A DNA stretch of 64,000 nt from Talinum fruticosum (lineage: Eukaryota > Streptophyta > Magnoliopsida > Caryophyllales > Talinaceae), in the NCBI GenBank assembly GCA_021018815.1, contig JAITYX010000033.1, positions 5,999,001 through 6,063,000 of the forward strand. Direction: 5' to 3'. Below the pieces are notes generated by a model that saw nothing but the letters and a program-made list of their open reading frames with translations, searched no databases and was not told where the DNA came from. The translations under genes were made by a program, and so were the position numbers. Position 1 is the stretch's first letter, and each line of letters opens with the position of its first letter. Below, one piece after another: positions 43,584-54,590 of this stretch.

Positions 43584-44839
43584 TTGAATACTTCGGTATG
43601 AACTAATCCCTTATTTGATTTTGATTTAAAGTCATTCTTCCAAAACATAGGATTTAACAAGATTCATTCTAAAATAAAATTCACAAGATGATGACTAAAA
43701 ATTGACTGACCTAAGACAATGGTTCTAAAAGTTAATCTTTGAAAGTCTAAGGGCTCGGTTCTACTTATAAAAGTAAAACCGACCTAGTCAATGAAAATGA
43801 GCACTAAGTCCCTCATTATGAAAATTAACCTTACTGAGTATAGCCCACACAAACAATTTTCCTTAATAATTTCATAGTGAAGACTTAGGTATGACTAATT
43901 GGCCCCTTACATGTTTTGAATTCAAGTCATTCATCTACATTTAGGATAAAGCAAGAAGAATCCTAAAAGAAAATATGAGTCCTTAGACTCGGTTCTCATA
44001 ATCTAACCTCCTTAGTTGAACTCAAACATTTAATTTGTCTAATTTATTTCATATTTAACATGTTTATTTTATCATGCCAAACATCACAAAATGACTTGAA
44101 ATTATTCGCTTTAATTTCATTATTACATATATTGTTTTACATTATAATTTGTCTAAGTTGGATAATTGTAAAATTTCTAAGTAACTCATGTTCCCATTAA
44201 GGTTGAATGATTTATTTATGAGTTTTGACATATATGAAATTGTAATTTATTGAATATTGGACTTGAAATATTTTCAGATTAATAGCTTAAAGATAATTAG
44301 TTATTAAGCACTTAATTTTTACTAATCCTAATCTAAGAATGGATGAACGTAATTTTGTATTTTGAGAACCATTGTGCTTAATGTTTTTGCAAGTTTTTCT
44401 AATGTCAATTATTTGAAGAAAAAGAAAAAATGCTTCGACCATTAAAGCACCTGCAAGACAAAAAGCCGAATTCCTGGAGCAACTCGAAGAAGCTAATAGA
44501 GTTGTACTGTTATCATTTTGATAAGCTCTATTATCTAAGTCTAAGGGTTATTTCTTTCTACTTTTCAAGTTTAAAAAGATGGAAAAGGAGTTGTTAGAAG
44601 CTAGGACCAAGGTACAATGACTATTTCAAGAAGGTCCGAAATCTGAGCCCTCAAACTATCCTTTATAATGGCTAGTCGACTCGGATAGCTTATGTAGAAA
44701 GACGTTAAAGACTCAACAACTATCTCTTCAAGTAACACTATTTATAGAAGTCTTAGCATAAGATTTCAATTGGTTGAATGGAAGAAAACGAGACTCTCAA
44801 TTGAATACACTTCTTTAGCATACAACTCCTAAGTCTTTA

Positions 44840-45808
44840 CACTACTAGAAAGCCGCAAATTTGCGACGGAAATAGCGACGGAATGTCGGCAAATAGCGAC
44901 GGAATTTCGTAATTAGCGACGGAACTCTTTCGTCGCTGAAAAGCGAGTCGTTAAATATCAGCGACGGAAATTTTCAATTTCGTCGCTAATTAGCGACGGA
45001 TTAGCGACGGATACCATTTCCGTAGCTAATGGAAATCAGCGACGGAACAACTTTTCGTCGCTGATTTAGCGACGAAGTGAGGATTTCCGTTGCTGATTTA
45101 CGTTCTTGAATCGGCGATGGAATATGGGGTTTCTTCGTCGCTACTTTCGTCGCCGATCCGTCGCTGATCCGTCGTTGTTCGATCAAAAATTCTGAATATT
45201 ATTTTCTAATTATTCATTACCCTAGTATAGAAAATTGTGAATGGATATACAAATCCACCATTCACATATGTATCACTTACATTTGGCATTTACATATGCC
45301 GACCGCAAATAATTCATCAAAGTTGGATATACAAATCCAACTTACATGTTGAACATCATCAACAACCATAACATACTTAAAACAAATTCACAAGTTCAAC
45401 ACAACAAACAAACAATAACTCACAAGAAACCTCAAACACATTTAAATAGTTCGCAAAGTGGTGATCACCAATATATACAAAAGTTCACATTTGAATTCAC
45501 TCATCCTCTTCCTCATCCTCATCCTCATCCTCTTCCTCATCCTCTTCTTTTTGTGGTTGTGGTGGTTGACGGTGAGATCCGGATGCTTGCTGAGGCTGCG
45601 AAATTCATTCATACGTGCTATTGGCTCAGCTGAAGCTGTCGACCTGTGCCTTAAGATGCCTATTTTGCAACTCAAGCATCCGATAATGCTCAATCCATTG
45701 CTTGTACCTCAGAATTTAAAGTATGCACTTTTTCTCTCCATTCCGAGTCATCTGCGCTAGACGGTTTCGGTGATTTGAAGGGCGTTGTTGGTTTCAAGTT
45801 TCTAGCCT
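44840..45808 (-). mobile_element. Truncated CACTA element in the LTR
   Basis: The left end is CACTACTAGAAAGCCGC followed by a dense array of AGCGACGGA/TCCGTCGCT units (44863-45180), the same array type as in the element at 9641-11098. The right end is lost: LTR sequence resumes near 45809 ('tctaagtcataaatcttg'). It carries the tail of the CACTA second gene on the minus strand. Confidence 0.82.
45497..45790 (-). pseudogene. C-terminal end of CACTA second ORF (TNPA/Transposase_24-like)
   Basis: The minus strand reads EWREKVHTLNSEVQ, RYKQWIEHYRMLELQNRHLK, AQVDSFS (coiled coil), then QPQQASGSHRQPPQPQKEED and an EDED repeat to a stop at 45497. This coiled coil plus Q/P-rich and acidic tail is typical of the non-TNP2 gene in plant CACTA elements. 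One frameshift and stops are present, and the upstream part is missing. Confidence 0.72.
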
Positions 45809-46370
45809 TAGATCTAAGTCATAAATCTTGTAATAGTTGTACTCTCTTTCTACACATTTCTATCTGATCGAGTTGATAAGACAACTTCAACCCACTTATC
45901 CCAGGTGATAAGGTAACTTCATCTAAGTTGTCCCAAGTTGACAAGGTAACTTTAACTTAAAAGTACTAGGTTAGTCAAATAAGGTAAATTTTAAGCCCGG
46001 GAATTATAGTAATAAATTTCTTTGGGAATAAATAAGGGTAGTCATATTCATTGTAATTGAGGATTAAAATTAATAGATTTAACTTAGTGTCCGGATTGAC
46101 ACTATCCGTGGGTTTCCGCCCTAAAAGAGTTTTTACATAAATCTAACTTGTCTTATTTTCTCTCTTCTTTGTCCGACTTAATCTAAACTTAGTTCTGGCC
46201 TTAATTAAGCTTAGACTCAATCTTCTCTAAACATTACGAGCGACTCGGTTCTTTGAACTTCTCTTCTTCATTTCGAGTCACTTTAAACTCGGTTTACGTT
46301 TCGAGTTCAAACTAATTCTTAAGAACTTCATTTTCCACAAAAATCTTCCACCATAGTATTTAGCCCCCCA

Positions 46371-46557
46371 CACTAAAATAAAAAATGAAAACATCGACAA
46401 ATTTATCCGACAAAAATTCCCGTCGGACACTCCGACGGGCTCTTTTGGACCTCCGTTGGAATTCCGTTCATTGAAGGGGAATTCCGACCGGTTTCCGTTG
46501 AAATTTGGGAAATTCCGTCGGAAAATTCGTCGCTACTTTGCTTTTTTTTTTGTAGAG
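46371..46557. mobile_element. Small CACTA-like miniature element
   Basis: Starts CACTAAAATAAAAAATG and ends with the approximate reverse, CACTCTACAAAAAAAAAAGC. Between them are CCGTCGGA/TCCGACGG repeats (e.g. 46411-46440, 46515). It interrupts LTR sequence that is continuous in the copy at 50558-50600. I could not fix a target duplication. Confidence 0.6.
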
Positions 46558-46592
46558 TAAGATGATTTATCCTTTCCAAGTTGAATCCTTAA

Positions 46593-46605
46593 TTATTACC
46601 ATAGC
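46593..46605 (+). other. Primer binding site of unit B
   Basis: 'ttattaccatagc' follows the LTR end and corresponds to TTGGTATCAGAGC with decay. Confidence 0.7.
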
Positions 46606-46650
46606 AGGGCCCTTCACAAAAGGATCTCACAATCCAAAGAATTAAAGATC

Positions 46651-47632
46651 ATGGCTCAATAGACTGGAAAATTCGAAGAAAGAAGATCTTTCTTGAGGCC
46701 ACCCAAGTTCAAGGGCTTACATTTTTCCCATTAGAAGAAATTAATGGAGTGTTTCGTCTAAGATCATGATTAAGAAGTATGGGAGGTTATCACCGATGGA
46801 AACTACATTCCCATGAAGTCGACAACCAAACTCTTACAAAGTTGATGTCAAAATTCTCAATCGAAGAGTAGGACAGGCATCCGAAAAACTTTAGAGCTAT
46901 GGACATCGTTATATGTGCCATAGATGCTTTGGAGTACAACGAGTCTTGGCTTATGACATAGCTCAAGAGGTGTGGGACACCTTGGTGACAACATATGAAG
47001 GAACAAGCCAAGTGAGACAAATTAAGATAAGCCAATATCTCCACAAGTATGAGCTATTCAAAATGGAGGAAGATGAGAGCATCACCGAGATATACATCAT
47101 ATTAACGAGGATTGTTAATAATCTCAAATATTTCCTTAAGAAGATGCTTGATGAAGAAGTTGTCGGAAGACTTCTAAGATGCTTACCTAAGAATAAATAA
47201 GGTCTAAAGTTGACAACGATTGAAGAAGCTGAAGACCTCAAGCACATTAAAGCTAGATGAGCTTATTGGGAAACTTCTAACCCATGAGCTTTATCTCTAA
47301 AAGAAGGAAACTAAGGTCAGCCCCGGAAGCAATGTTGCCTTGAAGGCCTCCGAGGAAAAAGGACCAAGTACAAGTAGCTCGGACATTGAGGAGGACCCAA
47401 TTGAACACATTTCCAGAGGCATCAAGAAGTTGATAAAGTAAAAGGAACAACAAAAGAATCCCCGAGTTGAGGTACTCCGACGAGCAAGAAAAGGAGCACA
47501 CAATCAAATATTTCGTGAAAAAGAAAAGAGACTATAAAAAGAAGAAGAAAGACATTACTTATGATGAGGATGAGTTAGAAGATGAAGAAGACATCGAGGA
47601 TGAGTCCATATGTCTAATAACAAGTGAATGAT
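46651..47632 (+). pseudogene. copia gag, unit B
   Basis: Starts MAQ in the context shared with A, C and K, with a stop soon after. The best stretch (46913-47200) reads EVWDTLVTTYEGTSQVRQIK, LHKYELFKMEEDESITEIYI, VNNLKYFLKKMLDEEVVGRL, LRCLPKNK. The zinc-knuckle part is mostly deleted (KGAHNQIFREKEKR); an acidic DEDELEDEEDIEDES tract ends it. Confidence 0.87.
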
Positions 47633-48470
47633 TCAAACACAAAAACCGAGTTAGAATAAGACTCATCCGAGTCCGAAGAAACCGATCCTCAAGAGGTAAT
47701 CAATTACTATCTTAACTTTGTAAGATAAATCTTGCAAAGTACATTTTTTCTTTAAAAGGAAAAGTCCAATTCTAATTCTTCCCTCTTTCAAGAAAAAACA
47801 TAATTATCTTGAAACTGACAGACAATATTATGAAAAATGATTTAGAAAAATTGAGAACCAGTTTAAAGGTACTTGAGAGTAGCTCATAGGATAATAAGAC
47901 CGAGTATGAGTGCCTCGTATCTGATAAGGAGCTTTTAAACAAAAAGTTGGATAACTCTCGGAATTTGATTTAAAACTTACTCAAGGTCATAAAAACCTTG
48001 ATCTCCTTCTAGGGATTCAGTGTGTCTCTTTCCGAAACGAAGTTTTGGGTCTTAATTGTTAAAAGAGGATAAGCTGCTATAAAGGTCATTTCAAGGATTC
48101 TCAAAAAATCTTTTTCACACAATCCGAGTCCAGTTCAACTTAGACAATGAGATAGAGAAATAAGTTGAGAACGGTTTGTCAAACGAAGTCTCCACAAAAT
48201 TTTTACAAAAGAAAAGTTTTTAAGAAACCTAAAACTCGGTTTTCAAAAAGGAAGACTCAAAATCGGACACTTCCCAAGATTATTCAAATTTGGGTTCCCA
48301 AATGTGCCATTCCTCCAAAACCGACATCGGTAAGAATAGTTACTTGGGATTCGTTAGAAGAAGCGAGAAGAGTTAGTTTGTTTTCTTGTGCAGGTACACT
48401 TCAAAGCAAAGGAAGAATCGGGTCTGACCCTTATATAGTGCTAAGAATTTTAACTTGGTAAGCTAAAGAT
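47633..48470 (+). pseudogene. gag C-terminal linker of unit B; no pol follows
   Basis: Charged linker, then an open frame (48165-48461) reading FYKRKVFKKPKTRFSKRKTQ, WVPKCAIPPKPTSVRIVTWD, EEARRVSLFSCAGTLQSKG. This is the sequence normally leading into protease. Within about 40 bases after the 'cttgtgcag' block it departs from protease and passes into sequence shared only with unit C ('gtgct..gaattttaact.ggtaagc'). Confidence 0.78.
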
Positions 48471-48891
48471 CTTGGAAAGCACTTAGGTAAAAGTCTAGTC
48501 ATCTCCTTGATAATATCATTTCTAACTTGGTAAATTGCTGATATCATTCATGTTTAACTTTACACTTTTTAATTTGTTATCATTTATCCAATATTTCTTT
48601 CTTTCCTTGTTTATGAATCTTAAATTATTTTGCCTAGCATTTCGTTCTCTCGTTGTTTATTTTAGATTAAATGCATTAGGGGAGAGAATAATGGAATCCA
48701 TTTGATTAAGGGAAAGAAATAATGTGAATATTGAACTTAGTGGGAGTTCAATAGTTTAGGGAAGAGAATCATGAAAAGAATAATGGATTTAATTGTTTAA
48801 CTTGTTTTGGTGGAGAATTTTAATTATGGTTGATATTTTTGATGAATTTCTTTGAGTCAATATTCTGTTGAATGCCTTTCATAAAAAAAAA
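48471..48891 (+). other. 3' non-coding region of unit B
   Basis: 'ctagtc.tctccttgataatatcatttctaac' and the following 'gatatcattcatgtttaactttaca' are shared with unit C (52545-52660). They are followed by the pre-PPT region shared with A. No coding capacity is seen. Confidence 0.65.
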
Positions 48892-48909
48892 AAAAAAGAA
48901 AAGGGGAGA
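48892..48909 (+). other. Polypurine tract of unit B
   Basis: A run of A and G ('aaaaaagaaaaggggaga') immediately before LTR start TGAAGACTCGG. Confidence 0.88.
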
Positions 48910-48910
48910 T

Positions 48911-50621
48911 TGAAGACTCGGGTATGATCGATTGACTGTTACATTTTTGGAATTCAAGTCATTTATCTAAATTCAGGATAAAGCAAGAAGCATCCTAAAA
49001 TAAATTCATTGAACTAAGTTATATGTTACAAAAATCATCTAACTCAATCTAACTTACTCATGATTGAACTAAGACTTAAGCCTTAACGGAATATCCGACA
49101 TAGTCTTAGACTCAATTTTACTTCAAAAAGTAGCAACTAACTCGAGTCATAGAAATCTAAGTCCTTATACTCATTTCTCATAATCTAAACTCCTCAGTCG
49201 GACTCGGACATTTAATTTACCTTAGTTATTTCATATTTAACATGTATATTTTTATCATGGCAAACATCACAAAATAACTTGAAATTAATCGCTTTAATTT
49301 CATTATTACCTACAATGTTTAACGTTATAATTTGTCTAAGTTGGCTAATTGTAAAATGTCTAAATAACTCATGTGCCTTTTAAGATTGAATATTTTATTT
49401 AAGAGTTTTGACATCTAAGGAATTGTAACATACTGAATGTTGGAGTTAAATTTTCCAAATTGTTAGATTAAGGATAATTAGACATTAAATGCTTTATTTA
49501 GACTTATTCTAATCTAATTATGGATAAAAGTATTTTTATACTTCGAGAACCATTATGCTTAATATTTTTGCAGGTTTTCTAAAATCAATTGTCTAAAGAA
49601 AAGGCAAAAACAAAAGGCTTCTAACCGTAAAAGCGCCTGCCGGACAAAAAGTCGAATTCCTGGAGCAAGTAAAAAAGTCGACAGAGTTGTCTATTATCGT
49701 TTTAGTAAGCTCTACTATCTTAGTCTAATGGTCATTTCTTTCTGCTTTTCAATTTTACAACAGGTATAAGATTGAGGCACAACAACAATTTCAAGAAGGT
49801 CTAGAAATGCGAGTCCTCAAACTATACGTTAACGAGGCTAGTTGACTCGAGCAACTTTAGCGAGAAAGACATTGAAGACTCAACAGACTATCTCTTCAAG
49901 GAACTCTATTTATAGAAGCCTTAACACAAAATTTTAATGGCTTGAATTGAAGAAAAACAGAGACTGAGTTGAATACACTTCTCTAGCATGCAATTCCTAT
50001 CTCTTTATTCTTATTTTACGAGTTGTATTCTTAAGTCGAAATCTTGTACTAATTATAATGTCTTATACACTTTTATGTCTGACTGAGTTGGTGAGGTAAC
50101 TTTAACTTAGTTGTCCCTAGATCATAAGGTAACTTCACCTAGGTGGTCTCAAGTTGATAAGGTAACTTTAACTTGGAAGTACTAGGCCGGTCGGATAAGG
50201 TAAATTCCGAGCACTGGGAAAAATTGTGATAGGTTTAATTGGGAACAAATTTGGGCAGTCATATTCATTGTAATTGAGGATTAAATTAGTGGATTTGACT
50301 TAGCGTCCGGATTGACAGAGTCCGTGGTTTTCTCGCCCTAGGAGTGTTTCGACGTAAATCTAACTCTTTGTCTTATTTTCTTTCTTCTCTATATGACCCA
50401 CTCTATACTTAATTTTGGCCTTAATGGAGCTTAAACTCAATCTTCTCTAAGAATTTTGAGTCATTCAGTTCTTTAAACTTCACTTCTTCATTTCGAGTCA
50501 CTTTAGACTCGGTTTCGTTTCGAGTTCAAACTAAGTCTTAAGCACCTTATTTTCCGAAAGATCTTCCATGAACCTATTCACCCCCTTTAAGGTGATTTAT
50601 CCTCTCCAATTTGAACATTCA
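48911..50621 (+). mobile_element. copia LTR: 3' LTR of B and 5' LTR of C
   Basis: Complete LTR of 1,711 bp with TGAAGACTCGG start and 'aacattca' end. TATA-like 'ctctatttatagaagcc' is near 49909, 'cgtggttttctcgccctaggagtgtttcgacg' near 50322-50353. It is shared by two tandem internal regions. Confidence 0.9.
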
Positions 50622-50622
50622 A

Positions 50623-50635
50623 TTTGTATCGAGTC
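50623..50635 (+). other. Primer binding site of unit C
   Basis: 'tttgtatcgagtc' stands directly after the LTR and corresponds to TTGGTATCAGAGC. Confidence 0.75.
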
Positions 50636-50679
50636 TAGCCTTTCACAAAATGATCTCACAATACAAAGATTTAAAGATC

Positions 50680-51719
50680 ATGTCTCAATATATTGGAAAA
50701 TTTGAAGAAGGAAGATCTTTCATAGGGCCACCAAAGATCAAGGGATCAAATTTTTCCCAGTGGAAGAAACTTATAGGGTGTTTCATCCAAGATCTTAATG
50801 AAGAAGTATAGGAGGCCATCACCGATGGAAACTACATTCCCATGAAATAAGTTAGAAACCAAACTCTTGCAAAGTTAAAGTCAGAATTCAAATATTAAGA
50901 GAAGGAAAGACACATGAAAAGCTTCAAAGCTCGAATATCCTTATGTGTGGCATAGATGTTTCGGAGTATAAGCTTGTGACATGCACGGCTAAAGAGGTGT
51001 GGAACACCTTGGTGACAACATATGAAGGAACAAGCCAAGTGAGATAAACTAAGATCAGCTCATATCTCCACAAGTATGAGCTTTTCAAAATGGAGAAAGA
51101 TAAGAGCATCACCGAGATGTACACTAGATTCATAGAGGTTGTTAATAATCTCAAATCTCTTGGTATGTAGATGCATATGAAGAAGTCAAAAAACTTCTGA
51201 GATGCATAACTATAAAGAAATAGGGTCCAAAGGTGACAATGATTAAAGATCCTTAAGACCTCAGTACATTAAAGCTAAATGAGCTTATTAGGAAAATTTT
51301 AACCCATGCGCTTTATCTCTAAGAGGAGGAAACTAAGGTCAGCTAGAGAAGGAATGTTTCATTGAAGGTCTCAAAGGAAGAAGAACCAAGTACAAGCAAC
51401 TCGGACTTTGACGAGGACCCAATTGAATAAATTACAAGAGGCTTCAAGAAGATTATGATGCACAAAAACAGAAAAGAAGCGTAGAGTTGAGATCCTCAAA
51501 CTAGAAGGAAAAGGTAAAACTTCTCATTGTGTCAATTTTTCCTCTACCGATTATTTCGGGTGTATTGAGTGTGGTAGCAAGGAGCACACAATTATATATT
51601 GTCTGAAAAAAAAAGAGACTAGAAAAGGAAGACGAAATACATCACTTATAATAAGGATGAATCGGAAGATAAAGGAGACACCGACGATGAATCCAAGTGT
51701 TTACTTGGAAACGAGTGAC
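50680..51719 (+). pseudogene. copia gag, unit C (intact zinc-knuckle motif)
   Basis: Starts MSQYIGKFEEGRSFIGPPKI and continues NFSQWKKLIGCFIQDLNEEV, TYEGTSQV, LHKYELFKMEKDKSITEMYT, NNLKSLG. The nucleocapsid knuckle at 51561-51602 reads CIECGSKEHTIIYC, a complete CX2CX4HX4C and the only one intact in the window. Stops and frameshifts disrupt the rest. Confidence 0.88.
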
Positions 51720-52858
51720 TTAGACATAGAAACTAAGTTAGAATAAGACTCATCTAACTCTAAAGAAACTAATCCTCAGGAGGTAGTCAATTACAATATT
51801 AAGTTTGCTATGATAGATCTTAAAAAGTACATTTTTTCTTTAGATGAAAAGTCCAATTTTGATTCTTCCTTCGTTTAAGAAAAACTTGAGTCTCTTGAAG
51901 CCGAGAACAATTTTCTGAAAAATGATTTAGAATAACTAAGACTAAATTTAAAGGTACTTGAGACCAGCTCATAGGATAATGAGACAAAGTCCGAGTGCCT
52001 CAAATCCGATAAGGATCTCTTAAACAAGAAGTCTGGATGATTCTCTAAATTTGATTTTAAAACTTACTCAAGGTTAGAAAAAACCATGATCTCCTTCTAG
52101 AGACTCGGTGTGCCTCTTTTCAAATAGAAGGCTTAGGTTTTAATTATGAAAAGGCGAGTAACTCCTATAAAGGTCATTTCAAAAGGACTCTCAAAAATCT
52201 TTTCACAAAATCCGAGTCTAGTTCAACTTAGGCAATGAGAAAGAGAACTTAGCTCATAAAGATTTATCAAATGAAGTCTCTTCAGACTTTCTACAAAAGA
52301 AAAGTTTTTAACAAACCTAAAACTCGGTTTTCAAAAAGGAAGACTCGAATTACACTCATCCCAAGATTATTCAAATTTGGGTTCCCAAATGTGAACTTCC
52401 TCCAAAACCGACCTCAGTATGAATAGTTACTAGGATTCATTAGAAGAAGCGAGGCGGGTTAGTTTGTTTTCTATACATGTACACTATATAGAAAGTGCTA
52501 CGAATTTTAACTCGGTAAGCCAAAGATTTGGGAAAGCACTCGGAAAGCCTAGTCGTCTCCTTGATAATATCATTTCTAACATCAACTAAGGTATGACTTA
52601 CCTTACTTATGAGTACATTCAATTGGTATGATTGATATCATTCATGTTTAACTTTACAATTTTTATTGGTATCATTTATCTAATAGTTTTTCACTCCTTG
52701 TTCTTTAATCTCAAATTCTTTTGTCCAATATTTCCTTATCTCCTTATTTATTTTTGGTGAAATGCATTCGGGAGAGTAATGAAATTCATTTGATTAAAGG
52801 AAGGAAATAATGTAAATATTGAACTTAGGGGAGTTTAATGGTTTAGGGGAGAAATAAT
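51720..52858 (+). pseudogene. Linker and 3' region of unit C; no pol
   Basis: The charged linker (FLKNDLE, SNLILKLTQG) and FTKEKFLTNLKLGFQKGRLE-type segment run to WVPKCELPPKPTSV. Then 'gaggcgggttagtttgtttt' passes directly into the same post-gag sequence as in unit B ('gtgctacgaattttaactcgg', from about 52496). The pol-less structure is therefore shared with B. The unit is cut at about 52858, before any PPT or LTR, by the minus-strand fragment D. Confidence 0.78.
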
Positions 52859-52859
52859 G

Positions 52860-53000
52860 AAAAAGTGCTTGAGCCACCATGAGTTTTGGATCATTTGATC
52901 CGGGGCCTTTCGTTTGCCTTGGGGATTTTCAAAGCGAGTTGTTTTGGTTCTAGCCTTCTTTGTGGCCGACCCTCCTTCCATGGTTGAACCTCTTTTAGGC
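52860..53000 (-). pseudogene. Third ORF N-terminus, copia fragment D
   Basis: Starts MPKRGSTMEGGSATKKARTK, then TTRFENPQGKRKAPDQMIQN, and is cut after about 47 codons at the junction with unit C. It is closely related to the ORF at 31968 (same MPKRGS start, lysine-rich stretch and GKAP/RKAP motif) and has the same upstream region. Confidence 0.72.
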
Positions 53001-53187
53001 ATAGTGAAAGAGAGAGTTATAGAGGTTAAGAGTAAGAGAGTGAAGAATAGAGAGAACAAAGCGGATGAACGAGAAACAGAGAGAGAGAGTTAAGTGCGAG
53101 AGTGTTTAAGTATGAGGACAAAGAGAGCAGAGTGAGAGCAATAAATAGCAAAGTGAACAAAAGAAAATGAAGCAATGTTATTTATAG
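53001..53187 (-). promoter_or_regulatory. TATA box and leader of the third ORF, fragment D
   Basis: The minus-strand TATA ('ttctataaata', 53179-53189) lies about 180 bases before the ATG. The leader is CT-rich with CTCTCTCTCTC and CACTCTGCTCTC motifs. It is conserved with the leader at 31969-32140. Confidence 0.65.
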
Positions 53188-53575
53188 AACAAATGCTTTC
53201 ATTGAATGAACGCCTTTCGACTCAGCCCTCCAATCAACGGTTTGCGAGACCCTTCGGTCTTTTAGAGTGTAACGGCTAGCTGCTAAACTGCTTCCCTCTA
53301 ATGGCTAGTTTTCCAGACTATTCACGTGCTAGAGAGAGAAAAGAGATTTTCAAAAACATTTATGAGATTCTCCATTAATCTAGAGATGATCTAAGAATTT
53401 TGATATCCATTTTTCTAATAAAGCGAGTCCGACTCGGTAAGGCATCCGAGTGACTTAGAACACACTCAAAAATTAATAACTCATGGCTTAGTCTCATTCT
53501 GGTTCAACTTAACCATTCGCTATTCACTCAAAGCATATAACAATCAATCTCATTCATGCATTAAGTCAAATAATC
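53188..53575 (-). other. Spacer upstream of the third-ORF promoter, fragment D
   Basis: No gene. It aligns with 32141-32529 ('ggcgttcattcaatgaaagcattt', 'actagccattagaggga'), so the whole promoter-proximal 350 bases are conserved between I and D. Confidence 0.6.
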
Positions 53576-54235
53576 ATGCGGTTAACATGCCAAGTTCATT
53601 CCTAATAAAGCATAACTGATCTTCATTCGGAGGTTTGGTGAAAATATTAACTAATTGAAATTTGGTAGGAATAAACTCAAGTTTAATATTACATTTCTCA
53701 TAATGGTGTCTCGAGAAAATGATGCATGGCCTCAATGTGTTTCATTTTTTAGTGCTTGAACTGTATTCTTGGTGATACTAATTGAACTTTGATTGTCACA
53801 CTTGATTGGAATTGATGTGAATGATAGTCCAAAGATCCTTCAATGTTCCATGATCCGGAGAATCTAAGCACAGCAAGCTTCAGGTGCTATGTACTCAGCC
53901 TCGGCAGTTGATAAAGCAACCGAGTTTTGCTTCTTTGAATGTCATGAGATGAGTAATTAACCCATAAATTCACATGCTCCTCAAGCACTCTTTTTGTCAA
54001 CTTTATATCCAGCATAGTCAGCATCTAAGTGTCCAATGAGGGTCAGATATGAGTCTTTTGAATACTAGAGACCAAGTGTCTGCGACCCTACAAGATATCT
54101 AAAAATTCTTTTCACCGCATTGAGATATGATTCGTTAGGATTAGCTTGAAATCGTGCACAAAGGCAAACACTAAACATATATATCTGACCTACTACATCC
54201 GAGATAAAGTATAGATCTAATCATACGTCTATAGA
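53576..54235 (-). pseudogene. copia RNase H, fragment D
   Basis: On the minus strand it has the connection and RNase H motifs in broken frames (KRIFRYLVGS, SKDSYLTLIGHLDADYAGYK, KHIEAMHHFLE). It is colinear with 32530-33182. Confidence 0.83.
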
Positions 54236-54552
54236 GTTTCGATCTACATCTTTAACCTTCTCATCTAAGTCCAGTTTTGTACTACTACCCATCGGTCTTC
54301 TGTGCATGCTATACATCTTGTAGCTTGTACTTCTTCAATAATTCGTTGGTGTATTTTGATTGATGAACATAAATGCCATCCTTTTCTTACTTGATTTGCA
54401 ATCCAAGGAAGCAATTGAGTTCTCCCATCATGCTCATTTAGAACTCTTATCTCATTAACTCGAGAAAACTCTTGGCATAGAGTTTCACTAGTAGCTCCAA
54501 ATATAATGTCATAAACATAAATCGAATGATAAGAAAATCATTCCCTTTGGTA
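54236..54552 (-). pseudogene. copia RT C-terminal part, fragment D
   Basis: Reads NTKGNDFLIIR, then an active-site box changed from YVDD to YVYD, ATSETLCQEFSRV, MMGELNCFLGLQI and SSTKLDLDEK in broken frames. It is cut at about 54552 by CACTA2. Confidence 0.83.
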
Positions 54553-54590
54553 TTAAAAATCATGGCCTCTAGTTTATGATAATGTATAAT

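Larger units (their letters stand above)
43585..46591 (+). mobile_element. copia LTR: 3' LTR of A and 5' LTR of unit B
   Basis: Preceded by A's PPT and followed by B's PBS and gag, so one LTR is shared by two tandem internal regions. It is enlarged to 3 kb by a CACTA relic (44840-45808) and a small CACTA-like element (46371-46557). Without these it lines up along its length with the LTR at 48911-50621. TATA-like 'ctatttatagaagtc' is at about 44748. Confidence 0.82.

Noticed and set aside
45346..45760. Plus-strand frames rich in His/Pro or Leu/Ile
   Set aside because: They are antisense to the acidic tail of the CACTA second gene.
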